Positions 6,643-12,775 of a stretch of DNA of 12,775 nucleotides are shown here, in pieces (position 1 is the stretch's first letter; each line of letters opens with the position of its first letter). The position numbers and the translations under genes were made by a program. The stretch comes from Victivallaceae bacterium (lineage in GTDB: Bacteria; Verrucomicrobiota; Lentisphaeria; Victivallales; Victivallaceae): contig JAQUOK010000034.1 in NCBI GenBank assembly GCA_028717165.1, positions 1 to 12,775 on the forward strand, read 5' to 3'. Under the pieces are notes generated by a model, which saw only the letters and a list, made by a program, of their open reading frames with translations, had not been told where the DNA came from and made no database searches.

Positions 6643-7074
6643 TTATTTTCCGGTATCTTTGTCATCGTTACGCTGTTTGTCGAGAAGTTGTTCCTGATAA
6701 CGCCGGAATTTTTTCAAGTTAATTTCGGTAAGTATCTCCATATCTTCAATAATCAGAGATTTAAGCGGGTCATGTCCCAAGCTGTTCCCCAGACTGTTCA
6801 AATCAAAATTACTTCGCGCCGCAATATAAAGCCGGGAATATTCCTGTAAATCCTGTTCACAGACGCCTATTTTAAGGAAAAAATCATATATTGCGGCACT
6901 TTTTTCTCCGTCAAATATGGTCATACCACTGCAAACCTGATTTATATAGGATCTGCCCACGTTAATTTTTTTAGCCAGGTCATTCTGCCGAATATCATGT
7001 TTAGCCAGAATAACCTTCAATTTTCTGCCAAAGTTTTTCCTTCTTGTCAAGTTAATCGTCATATGTTTTCCCAT
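6643..7074 (-). CDS. XRE-family helix-turn-helix transcriptional regulator
   Basis: The 143-residue protein begins with a Cro/cI-type DNA-binding domain. NFGRKLKVILAKHDIRQ is the first helix pair and NDLAKKINVGRSYINQVCSG (about residues 31-50) is the helix-turn-helix with the recognition helix in VGRSYINQV. The C-terminal part (DLQEYSRLYIAARSNFDLNS and EILTEINLKKFRRYQEQL) is helical and charged, perhaps for dimerisation; I recognise no ligand or peptidase domain. Either ATG 7072-7074 or ATG 7060-7062 may be the start. The latter has GGGA a few bases upstream, while the former has no ribosome binding site but is the longer form. A near-perfect promoter (separate entry) gives a leader of about 15 bases to the first ATG. 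Likely targets are its own promoter, the divergent polysaccharide promoter and possibly the 73-residue gene, which is inferred from position and shared motifs. Confidence 0.88.
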   Translation of the reverse strand: MGKHMTINLTRRKNFGRKLKVILAKHDIRQNDLAKKINVGRSYINQVCSGMTIFDGEKSAAIYDFFLKIGVCEQDLQEYSRLYIAARSNFDLNSLGNSLGHDPLKSLIIEDMEILTEINLKKFRRYQEQLLDKQRNDDKDTGK

Positions 7075-7095
7075 ATTTGTTTAGTTATTGCTAGT

Positions 7096-7124
7096 ATTAT
7101 ATCTTGACTGTTAATCTTTGTCAA
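7096..7124 (-). promoter_or_regulatory. Consensus sigma-70 promoter of the XRE regulator
   Basis: On the minus strand TTGACA (7119-7124) and TATAAT (7096-7101) match the consensus in all 12 positions, with the ideal 17-base spacer. The -10 box ends 21 bases before the first possible start codon of the regulator. Confidence 0.88.
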
Positions 7125-7153
7125 TAAAAAAATAAAAAAGTTCACCATAAAAT

Positions 7154-7182
7154 TTGACAAAGTTTATCTTTGGAACTATTTT
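7154..7182 (+). promoter_or_regulatory. Promoter candidate of the polysaccharide cluster
   Basis: TTGACA (7154-7159), a 17-base spacer and TATTTT (7177-7182) point towards the glycosyltransferase genes. The -35 region TTGACAAAG (7154-7162) is the exact reverse complement of CTTTGTCAA (7116-7124) in the regulator's promoter, so the two promoters are arranged as a mirror pair. Confidence 0.6.
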
Positions 7183-7220
7183 GTTTATTATTTAATAAAC
7201 CAAATATTGGGAGGTTCAAG

Positions 7221-7325
7221 GTGAAAATTGCGGATTCGGGTTTCAGGGGAATTTTAACTATGGAATGCGATTTGTCCCCGGACATCCCGCATAAGGCAGG
7301 AACTTTTTATGTGCCCGGAAGGTGA
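7221..7325 (+). CDS. Possible short leader ORF, 34 residues
   Basis: A GTG at 7221-7223 is preceded by GGGAGG (7209-7214) at a six-base spacing, the strongest ribosome binding site in this region. The frame runs 34 codons (VKIADSGFRGILTMECD, then DIPHKAGTFYVPGR) and ends with TGA at 7323-7325, inside the first codons of the glycosyltransferase gene (17-base overlap). I do not recognise the peptide, and no run of regulatory codons is seen. It could be a coupled leader peptide, a short protein, or the remaining front end of a gene lost by deletion. The strong ribosome binding site is the only real support. Confidence 0.35.
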   Translation: MKIADSGFRGILTMECDLSPDIPHKAGTFYVPGR

Positions 7326-8298
7326 AAGACGTATTTCTGTTGCAATGACAACTTATAACGGCGAAAAATATTTGAGCCGGCAGCTTGAATCCATCATGAA
7401 CCAGACAATTATTCCTTCGGAAATTGTGATTTGTGATGATGGGTCCACCGATAATACTATTGAAATCATCCGACAATTTCAGGGTAAATATCCCGGGATA
7501 ATAGAACTTTCCGTTAATTCTGAACGGCTCGGTTCCACAAAAAATTTTGAGCGGGCAATTATGAAGAGTTCAGGCGATGTGATCTTTCTTTCAGATCAGG
7601 ACGATGTCTGGCAGCCGGAAAAAATAGCGAAAATGTTTCCGCTGCTTCAGGCGTCATCCCGCCCGATAGGGGTTTTTTCCAACAGTACAATTACTGACAG
7701 TGAGCTGAATCCCACCGGAATGGGGCATTGGCAGAATCGGGGTTTTTCCAATAACATGCTTGCTTTTTTATCTGGGAACAGGAATGAAAAACTATCTATT
7801 TTTTTAAGACGGGTGCCCTGTGCGGGTCATGACATGGCATTTTGCGCTTCGCTGAAAGATATTTTGCTGCCTTTTCCCGATTTGCCGGAATGCCATGATA
7901 CATGGATCGGCATGGTGCTGGCGACGCTTAATGCATGGGCGTTTACAAGCGAAGAGTTAACCCTGTTCAGGCAGCATAAAACCAATGTTTCGCAATCCGG
8001 GAAAAAACAGGGATTGGCTGCTCAATGGCAAACCGCGAAGGCATCCGTCCGGAATAATACATTTTCATGGAACGCCAAATTATATGGGGAATTGCTTGAA
8101 CGGGTTTCTCCTTTATGTTCACGGGAGACCGCGGAATATCTGAGCGACCGGCAAGGACATTCCGCAACGCGGGCGGCAATGAGCAATTGCTTAGGCAGGC
8201 GTTTGCCGTTAATCGCCAAAGAATTATACAATGGGCGTTATTTCCGGTATGCACGCGGCTGGAAGAGTATAATTCAGGATTTGTTATTGCGGGGGTGA
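7309..8298 (+). CDS. Glycosyltransferase family 2 (GT-A fold), surface polysaccharide
   Basis: The product has 329 residues. The GT2 N-terminal half is clear: ISVAMTTYNGEKYLSRQLES at the start of the fold, ICDDGSTDNT with DDGS at 43-46 for the nucleotide, and the metal site region FLSDQDDVW with Asp96-Gln97-Asp98. Further on, ECHDTWIGM (His196, Asp197, Trp199) is a motif common in the rhamnosyltransferase-like GT2 branch. It would transfer a sugar from a nucleotide donor to a lipid-linked glycan at the inner face of the membrane; donor and acceptor cannot be told. There are no clear transmembrane helices. The ATG at 7309 has GGCAGGA seven bases upstream, supporting this start. It is followed by a palindromic repeat and then the export ATPase gene on the same strand. 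Base composition is similar to the feo region, unlike the genes after 9100. Confidence 0.92.
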   Translation: MCPEGERRISVAMTTYNGEKYLSRQLESIMNQTIIPSEIVICDDGSTDNTIEIIRQFQGKYPGIIELSVNSERLGSTKNFERAIMKSSGDVIFLSDQDDVWQPEKIAKMFPLLQASSRPIGVFSNSTITDSELNPTGMGHWQNRGFSNNMLAFLSGNRNEKLSIFLRRVPCAGHDMAFCASLKDILLPFPDLPECHDTWIGMVLATLNAWAFTSEELTLFRQHKTNVSQSGKKQGLAAQWQTAKASVRNNTFSWNAKLYGELLERVSPLCSRETAEYLSDRQGHSATRAAMSNCLGRRLPLIAKELYNGRYFRYARGWKSIIQDLLLRG

Positions 8299-8316
8299 AT
8301 TACAGGAGATTTTTAT

Positions 8317-8379
8317 CCACGAATTGCACGAATAGACACGAAGATTGAAAAACTTAGTGAAAATTCGTGCAATTCGTGG
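8317..8379. repeat. Perfect 17-base inverted repeat between glycosyltransferase and ABC ATPase genes
   Basis: CCACGAATTGCACGAAT (8317-8333) is the exact reverse complement of ATTCGTGCAATTCGTGG (8363-8379), with a 29-base middle. Each arm itself holds a near-duplicated CACGAATT / CACGAAT unit, and the middle begins with another (ACACGAAG). The unit style suggests a dispersed palindromic element. It begins seven bases after an AGGAGA that has no start codon of its own. Confidence 0.75.
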
Positions 8380-8393
8380 GCAGAAGAAAGATC

Positions 8394-9641
8394 ATGAGTA
8401 TTATCAAAGTTGAAAATCTGAGTAAAAAATACATCATCGGGCACGATAAAGCGGCTGACAAGGCATATCATTATTATTCGCTGCGGGAAAGCCTGATGCA
8501 CCATACGCGCGGAATTTATCAGCGTTTGCGGCATCCTCTGACTCCTAACCGGGAGAATACGGAACTGGAAGAATTCTGGGCGCTAAAAGATATAAATTTT
8601 GAAATAGAACAGGGTGACCGGGTGGGGATAATCGGGCGCAACGGAGCGGGCAAATCGACTTTGTTAAAGATACTAAGCCGGATAACGGAACCGACGAGCG
8701 GGAAAATTACGATGAAAGGCCGGGTGGCAAGCTTATTGGAAGTAGGGACAGGTTTTCATCCGGAACTTTCGGGCCGCGAGAATATTTATTTAAACGGGGC
8801 GGTTTTAGGTATGACCCGAGTGGAGATCAAAAAGAAATTCGATGAGATTGTAGCTTTTGCGGAAATAGAAAAATTCCTGGACACGCCGGTAAAGCGTTAT
8901 TCAAGCGGCATGTACGTAAGGTTAGCGTTTGCGGTGGCGGCGCATTTGGAACCGGAAATCCTGCTGGTGGATGAAGTTCTTGCGGTGGGCGATGCTGAAT
9001 TCCAGAAAAAGTGTCTCGGCAAAATGGAAGACGTTTCCAAAGAAGGCCGGACTGTCCTGTTCGTAAGCCATAATATGGCGGCAATTAATAAACTCTGTAT
9101 GAAAACCATTCTTCTCAATTATGGGGCAATTCGTCATATTGGAGATTCTGTTTCTACTTATGAAATCTATAACCGGGACAACAAAGATGAACAAACAAAT
9201 GAAAAATTTAATAAAGAAGGAATCCTTAAAAATATAAAAAATCTAAGAGTAAAAGAAGTATTTGAACCTATAATGGGACATATCCTTTCACTAGAGATTG
9301 AACTGGGAGATCATCCTGATAATATTGGTGTTGATATTGTTTTGAGTAATGAACATAAAGTACGATTTGCGTTTGTTGCATCAGCATATTATGATTACAT
9401 TAAAATCACCAAAAAGACGAAACACATACGATGTATAATTGGACCAATCAATCTTGCAGTAGGAAAATATTCTCTTTCTATAAATATTGTTGACCCGACA
9501 AAATTACTGTATGAAGAAAATCCAGATATTTTAAGCTTTCAAATAAAGAATAACATATCAGTGAATCCATATAATTTTCAGTTAAATGCTTCTACAGGAC
9601 TAGTCGTTGTACCCCATCAGCATTGGGAAATTGTTAATTAA
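8394..9641 (+). CDS. wzt: ABC transporter ATP-binding protein for polysaccharide export, Wzt-like
   Basis: From ATG 8394 the protein has 415 residues; a longer frame from GTG 8367 would start inside the inverted repeat and is rejected. The nucleotide-binding domain (residues 1 to about 240) has Walker A GRNGAGKST at 81-89, the signature SSGMY at 170-174, Walker B ILLVDE at 189-194 and the switch His226 in VSHNM. The insert between strand 1 and Walker A (HYYSLRESLMHHTRG) is typical of the O-antigen and teichoic acid exporters. The C-terminal part (about 270-415) is rich in beta strands, as in the carbohydrate-binding Wzt-C domain that recognises the glycan's end. Together with a Wzm permease, not in this window, it would move a lipid-linked polysaccharide across the inner membrane. 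Base composition becomes clearly AT-rich after about 9100, so the C-terminal domain may have been exchanged. The ribosome binding site (GAAAGA) is weak. Confidence 0.92.
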   Translation: MSIIKVENLSKKYIIGHDKAADKAYHYYSLRESLMHHTRGIYQRLRHPLTPNRENTELEEFWALKDINFEIEQGDRVGIIGRNGAGKSTLLKILSRITEPTSGKITMKGRVASLLEVGTGFHPELSGRENIYLNGAVLGMTRVEIKKKFDEIVAFAEIEKFLDTPVKRYSSGMYVRLAFAVAAHLEPEILLVDEVLAVGDAEFQKKCLGKMEDVSKEGRTVLFVSHNMAAINKLCMKTILLNYGAIRHIGDSVSTYEIYNRDNKDEQTNEKFNKEGILKNIKNLRVKEVFEPIMGHILSLEIELGDHPDNIGVDIVLSNEHKVRFAFVASAYYDYIKITKKTKHIRCIIGPINLAVGKYSLSINIVDPTKLLYEENPDILSFQIKNNISVNPYNFQLNASTGLVVVPHQHWEIVN

Positions 9642-9703
9642 CGAGGAAAATTTATGCTATCATCAATAAAAGTTTACATAAAAATACAAGTTTAGGAGTA
9701 ATA

Positions 9704-10939
9704 ATGGTTATTGTCTATTTTTTTACTAAATTGGGGCTAACTGGTGGTCCACTCGTGCACTACAATATGATGAATGGCTTAATAAATTTAGAGCATCAAG
9801 TTTTTGTTGTTACGCAAAATGTTTTTTTTAAATGGCATCATGATGCATATTTAGAGCATATTATAATCCATAACAAACCCAATGTTACTCATGAAAATGC
9901 TTGGCTAATAACAACAAAATTTTGTATTAAAATCATCAATAAACTTGATCGTTTATTATGTTTAAATTTGAATCCATCGCCCCCGAAAAACGTTATGCTC
10001 ACAGTTTCTGAAATTACTGACAGATTGATAGAAAATTTTGAGAATCTGGGGGTAAAGCCTGATGTCTTAGTTGCAACGCATATTTATACTGCGGACGCTG
10101 TATATAAGTTGAACCAAAAGTCTAAAATGCTTATACATCATCTCCACTTTGAAGAATTGATGTTTGATAATATTTATGATAGGGCTGTAATTAGAGCTAT
10201 TTTGTCTTTGTTTGATAATCATATTGTTAATTCTTTATGGCTCAAAAAGATGTTTAAATATTTTTATGATATTGAGGCTAAAACTATTACGCCTGCTGGC
10301 AACAAAGGAGTCTTTGGCACTGATGAAACATTCTCTAAGTTTGATTACCTAGAAACAATAAACGTTATTACTTATTGTGATACACAACGGTCATTTAAGG
10401 GATACAAACAACTAACGCAGATATTAAACTTGTTACAAATGAAACTTCCTAATATTAAAATTAAGATATTTGGAATGCCTCCCTGCGGTAATTGCATAAA
10501 TTTTAATTATGAATACCTTGGTTGGCTTACTCAAGATGAATTGGCTAAATACTACAAGAAATCTCACATTTTAATTTTATCGTCTTGGTATGAGTCGTTT
10601 CCATTCCCCCCTATTGAAGCAATGTTATCATGTTGCATCGTTGCATGTTGTAAGTATGGAACAGAAGATTACATTAAAGACCAAGAAACCGGAATTATAA
10701 TAAATCCAATGAATCCCGTTAATTCCGTAAACAAAATAATACAAATTTTGAATGATCATAATAAAATGAAAAGCATGAGTCATTCCGCAAAGAGAAAAGC
10801 TATGTCATATGATTGGAAAGAAAAGGTTAAGGAATTTGATATTTATTTAAAACAAATTGATAATGTCTCAGTCAATTATATTGATATAGAGATGTTGCAA
10901 CACGGAGATTTTTCTCAAATTGAAAAAATATATTCATAA
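9704..10939 (+). CDS. Glycosyltransferase, GT-B fold (GT4-type)
   Basis: This 411-residue protein begins MVIVYFFTKLGLTGGPLVHY, the opening of a GT-B Rossmann domain with a glycine loop (LTGGP). The C-terminal domain carries the retaining GT4 pattern: FKGYKQLTQILNLL, then YLGWLTQDELAKYYKKSHI and SSWYESFPFPPIEAMLS, with the E-x7-E pair at Glu297 and Glu305, followed by GTEDYIKDQETGIII. Such enzymes transfer a sugar from a nucleotide donor, with retention of configuration, onto a growing lipid-linked glycan at the cytoplasmic membrane face. The exact sugar is unknown. The start has AGGAG at a good distance (TTTAGGAGTAATAATG). It lies 62 bases after the ATPase gene and overlaps the next gene by 20 bases, consistent with one operon. 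It is strongly AT-rich compared with the genes before 9100. Confidence 0.9.
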   Translation: MVIVYFFTKLGLTGGPLVHYNMMNGLINLEHQVFVVTQNVFFKWHHDAYLEHIIIHNKPNVTHENAWLITTKFCIKIINKLDRLLCLNLNPSPPKNVMLTVSEITDRLIENFENLGVKPDVLVATHIYTADAVYKLNQKSKMLIHHLHFEELMFDNIYDRAVIRAILSLFDNHIVNSLWLKKMFKYFYDIEAKTITPAGNKGVFGTDETFSKFDYLETINVITYCDTQRSFKGYKQLTQILNLLQMKLPNIKIKIFGMPPCGNCINFNYEYLGWLTQDELAKYYKKSHILILSSWYESFPFPPIEAMLSCCIVACCKYGTEDYIKDQETGIIINPMNPVNSVNKIIQILNDHNKMKSMSHSAKRKAMSYDWKEKVKEFDIYLKQIDNVSVNYIDIEMLQHGDFSQIEKIYS

Positions 10940-12728
10940 AGTATCAATATGTATTCCTGCTTATGAAAAACCTCAGCAATTAAAACGATGCTTGAATTCT
11001 ATCGCCTGGCAAGTTTTTGATGACTATGAGATTATTATAACAGATGACAGTAGAAACCAATCAATAAAAGCGGTAATCTCTCTTTTTAAGAAAACTTTTG
11101 GTTCAAAATTATTATATATTAAAAATGATAGAAGTTTGGGAGCTCCAAGAAATTGGAATAAAGCTATTTCATTTGCGCGTGGAGAATACGTAAAAATAAT
11201 TCATCATGACGACTGGTTGTCCGATAGAAATTCTCTATTAAATTTTGTCAATGCAATGGATAACAGCCCTGATTCAATTCTTGGATTTGCTGTATCGCTT
11301 AATACAAATGAGCAGATGAACATTATAAGCAAGAACTATATAGATAAAGATAAATTAAAGAGTATTGAAAATAATCCATATTGCTTATTCTATAACAACT
11401 ACATTGGAGCTCCAAGTGCAACAATTTATCGAAATATCAATAAAATAATTTTTGATGCAAATTTAAAATGGCTGGTTGATGTAGATTTTTATATCAGATT
11501 ACTTGAAGAGAATGGGAAGAAAATACTTTTCATTCCAGATTCATCAGTAAACATATCTCTTGAGCATAATAGAGTAACTAGTTTGTGTGTGAGTTCTCCT
11601 GATATTATTTGGGAAGAAAATTTATATATGGCAAATAAATTAAAAAAACATTTATGTTTTTATAATGTTATTGTTCATCTTAATAATATTCTAATTAGTT
11701 GTAATTTTAGAATGGATAAGTTTTTTGATTTTGGCTTGTGGAAACGCTATGGGTTAAAAGTTTTTTTATTTCTTATATTATTTAAATTTATGAGTCGAAT
11801 TAAATTAATCCTGAATCAAGAGTTTTTTTCACGGCCCCCAAATAGTGGCATGACAATTGTAAAGATTCAAGGTGGGTTAGGTAACCAAATGTTTCAGTAT
11901 GCATTCGGACGGGCTTTGAGTTTAAAAAAGACCGAGCCGCTTAAACTGGATATTTCAAGTTATCCTGACCACAATAGGCGAGAATATTACCTTAATTATT
12001 ATAATATAAGCGCTGAATTTGCTACCCAAGAAGAGTCATGTTTTGCACAATATCAATATCAACCGTTGTATTGGCGTATTTTGTGTCGCATTTTAAAAAA
12101 AACATGTCCACCCCAAATTGCTCTTAGTTGTTTAGTACAAAATGGATCGGAATATTTTGATAAAATTTATGACAAACGTTATATTTATTATAATGGATAT
12201 TGGCAAAATGAAAAATATTTCAATGAGATTAGAGATGAATTACTTAGGACTTTTACACTTAAAAATACTTTCTCAGATAGAACTGTAACATATCTGAAGC
12301 AAATTTCTGAAAACAATTCGATTGCTATACACGTACGTCGAACAGATTATGCTAATAATCCGACAACCAATAAGTTTCATGGCTTACTTGATATAAAATA
12401 TTACGAGCAAGCTATCGATTTTATCAATGCCAGAGTGAAAAAGAACGATATATTTATTTTTAGTGACGATATTGATTGGTGTAAAAATAATTTTATACGT
12501 TACAATCCCGTTTATATTAAAAATACAGCTCCTCATGAAGATATTTTTCTAATGAGCAAATGTCAACATAACATAATTGCAAACAGTTCATTCAGTTGGT
12601 GGGGGGCGTGGTTGAATGAAAATAAAGAGAAAATTGTTGTTGCACCTGAACAATGGTTTGCAGATGACCTAGCTAATGAACAGGCTTACAAAGATGGACT
12701 TATTCCTGATAACTGGGTAAGATTATGA
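10920..12728 (+). CDS. Fusion of a GT2 glycosyltransferase and a GT11 alpha-1,2-fucosyltransferase
   Basis: One frame of 602 residues holds two complete-looking enzymes. Residues 7 to about 290 are GT2: VSICIPAYEKPQQLKRCLNS, TDDS at 41-44 and the metal site region IIHHDDWL with Asp97-Asp98. From about Met311 the sequence is GT11: MTIVKIQGGLGNQMFQYAFG, HVRRTDY at 471-477 (the GDP-fucose binding motif, usually HxRRxDY) and NSSFSWWGAWL around 555-565. GT11 enzymes are inverting alpha-1,2-fucosyltransferases. The joining segment (LNQEFFSRPPNSG, about 298-310) looks like a linker. No ribosome binding site precedes the internal ATG at 11850, so a single fused protein is likely. The start is a TTG at 10920 inside the end of the preceding gene, with GGAG 12 bases upstream; no ATG is found before the conserved GT2 motifs. 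It overlaps the next gene by ATGA. Confidence 0.9.
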   Translation: MKKYIHKVSICIPAYEKPQQLKRCLNSIAWQVFDDYEIIITDDSRNQSIKAVISLFKKTFGSKLLYIKNDRSLGAPRNWNKAISFARGEYVKIIHHDDWLSDRNSLLNFVNAMDNSPDSILGFAVSLNTNEQMNIISKNYIDKDKLKSIENNPYCLFYNNYIGAPSATIYRNINKIIFDANLKWLVDVDFYIRLLEENGKKILFIPDSSVNISLEHNRVTSLCVSSPDIIWEENLYMANKLKKHLCFYNVIVHLNNILISCNFRMDKFFDFGLWKRYGLKVFLFLILFKFMSRIKLILNQEFFSRPPNSGMTIVKIQGGLGNQMFQYAFGRALSLKKTEPLKLDISSYPDHNRREYYLNYYNISAEFATQEESCFAQYQYQPLYWRILCRILKKTCPPQIALSCLVQNGSEYFDKIYDKRYIYYNGYWQNEKYFNEIRDELLRTFTLKNTFSDRTVTYLKQISENNSIAIHVRRTDYANNPTTNKFHGLLDIKYYEQAIDFINARVKKNDIFIFSDDIDWCKNNFIRYNPVYIKNTAPHEDIFLMSKCQHNIIANSSFSWWGAWLNENKEKIVVAPEQWFADDLANEQAYKDGLIPDNWVRL

Positions 12729-12775
12729 CTGTGAGATTTGTACCAATATCCGTATTAATGTCATTTTATAATGCC
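12725..12775 (+). CDS. Glycosyltransferase family 2, first 17 codons only
   Basis: An ATG at 12725-12727 overlaps the TGA of the fusion gene (ATGA at 12725-12728) and stays open to the window edge. The start MTVRFVPISVLMSFYNA resembles the typical first strand of GT2 enzymes (VSVIMPVYNA type), so another glycosyltransferase of the same operon most likely follows. The four-base overlap implies coupled translation. No more can be said from 17 codons. Confidence 0.65.
   Translation, partial: MTVRFVPISVLMSFYNA

Noticed and set aside
7967..8254. Minus-strand frames over the first glycosyltransferase
   Set aside because: They are shadows of the GT2 gene with no start signals or domains.
8367..8393. 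Upstream GTG start for the ABC ATPase, adding nine residues
   Set aside because: The GTG lies inside the right arm of the inverted repeat, and MSIIKVENLSKKY is the normal start of such ATPases.
11850..12728. Separate fucosyltransferase gene starting at the internal ATG
   Set aside because: No ribosome binding site precedes it (the upstream bases are CCCCCAAATAGTGGC) and the frame is continuous with the GT2 domain.
1..12775. CRISPR array, tRNA, rRNA or complete insertion sequence
   Set aside because: No regularly spaced direct repeats, no cloverleaf-like sequence, no ribosomal RNA signature and no transposase or integrase motif were found by reading both strands.

Overview
The window reads as bacterial chromosome of moderate GC with a sharp change in base composition inside it. 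No ribosomal RNA, tRNA or other taxonomic marker is present. Many intergenic GC-rich palindromes, including one built on a CACGAATTGCACGAAT-type unit, remind me of Lentisphaerota and other PVC-group genomes, but that is only an impression. The organism is Gram-negative-like if the polysaccharide export ATPase is what it seems.

Four blocks can be seen. (1) Positions 1-2548, minus strand: an accessory block with a partial unknown protein, a BRO-N (phage antirepressor-like) protein, and a PIN-like nuclease with C-terminal zinc ribbons whose reading frame is broken by one base at an A6 run. (2) Positions 2996-5631, minus strand: a ferrous iron uptake operon read feoA-feoA-feoB, headed by a dyad (TTAGG-N4-CCTAA) that resembles a DtxR/IdeR-type metal box and followed by four back-to-back hairpins. 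(3) Positions 5706-7200: mostly non-coding, with compound hairpins and a GC-rich palindromic patch, then a 73-residue orphan gene and a convergent XRE-type regulator. The regulator has a consensus sigma-70 promoter. (4) Positions 7209-12775, plus strand: a surface polysaccharide cluster. Its order is a possible short leader ORF, a GT2 glycosyltransferase, a Wzt-like ABC ATPase with a C-terminal carbohydrate-binding type domain, a GT4-type glycosyltransferase, a GT2-GT11 fusion protein, and the start of another GT2 gene.

In block 4 the genes are closely packed (4-20 base overlaps, or gaps under 100 bases) and probably act together. The glycosyltransferases would build a repeat unit that probably contains an alpha-1,2-linked fucose or similar sugar, and the Wzt-like ATPase would energise its export. 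The partner permease (Wzm) is not in the window. GC content drops from about half to about one third inside the ATPase gene, just after the conserved nucleotide-binding domain. This suggests that the strain-specific half of the cluster was exchanged by recombination in that gene.

The most unusual items are the broken PIN gene with a small hairpin beside the slip site, the GT2-GT11 fusion with a TTG start, the mosaic Wzt, the mirrored promoters beside the XRE gene, and the palindromic repeat that seems to have landed between a ribosome binding site and the ATPase start. I found no complete novel defence system or mobile element that I can defend from sequence alone.
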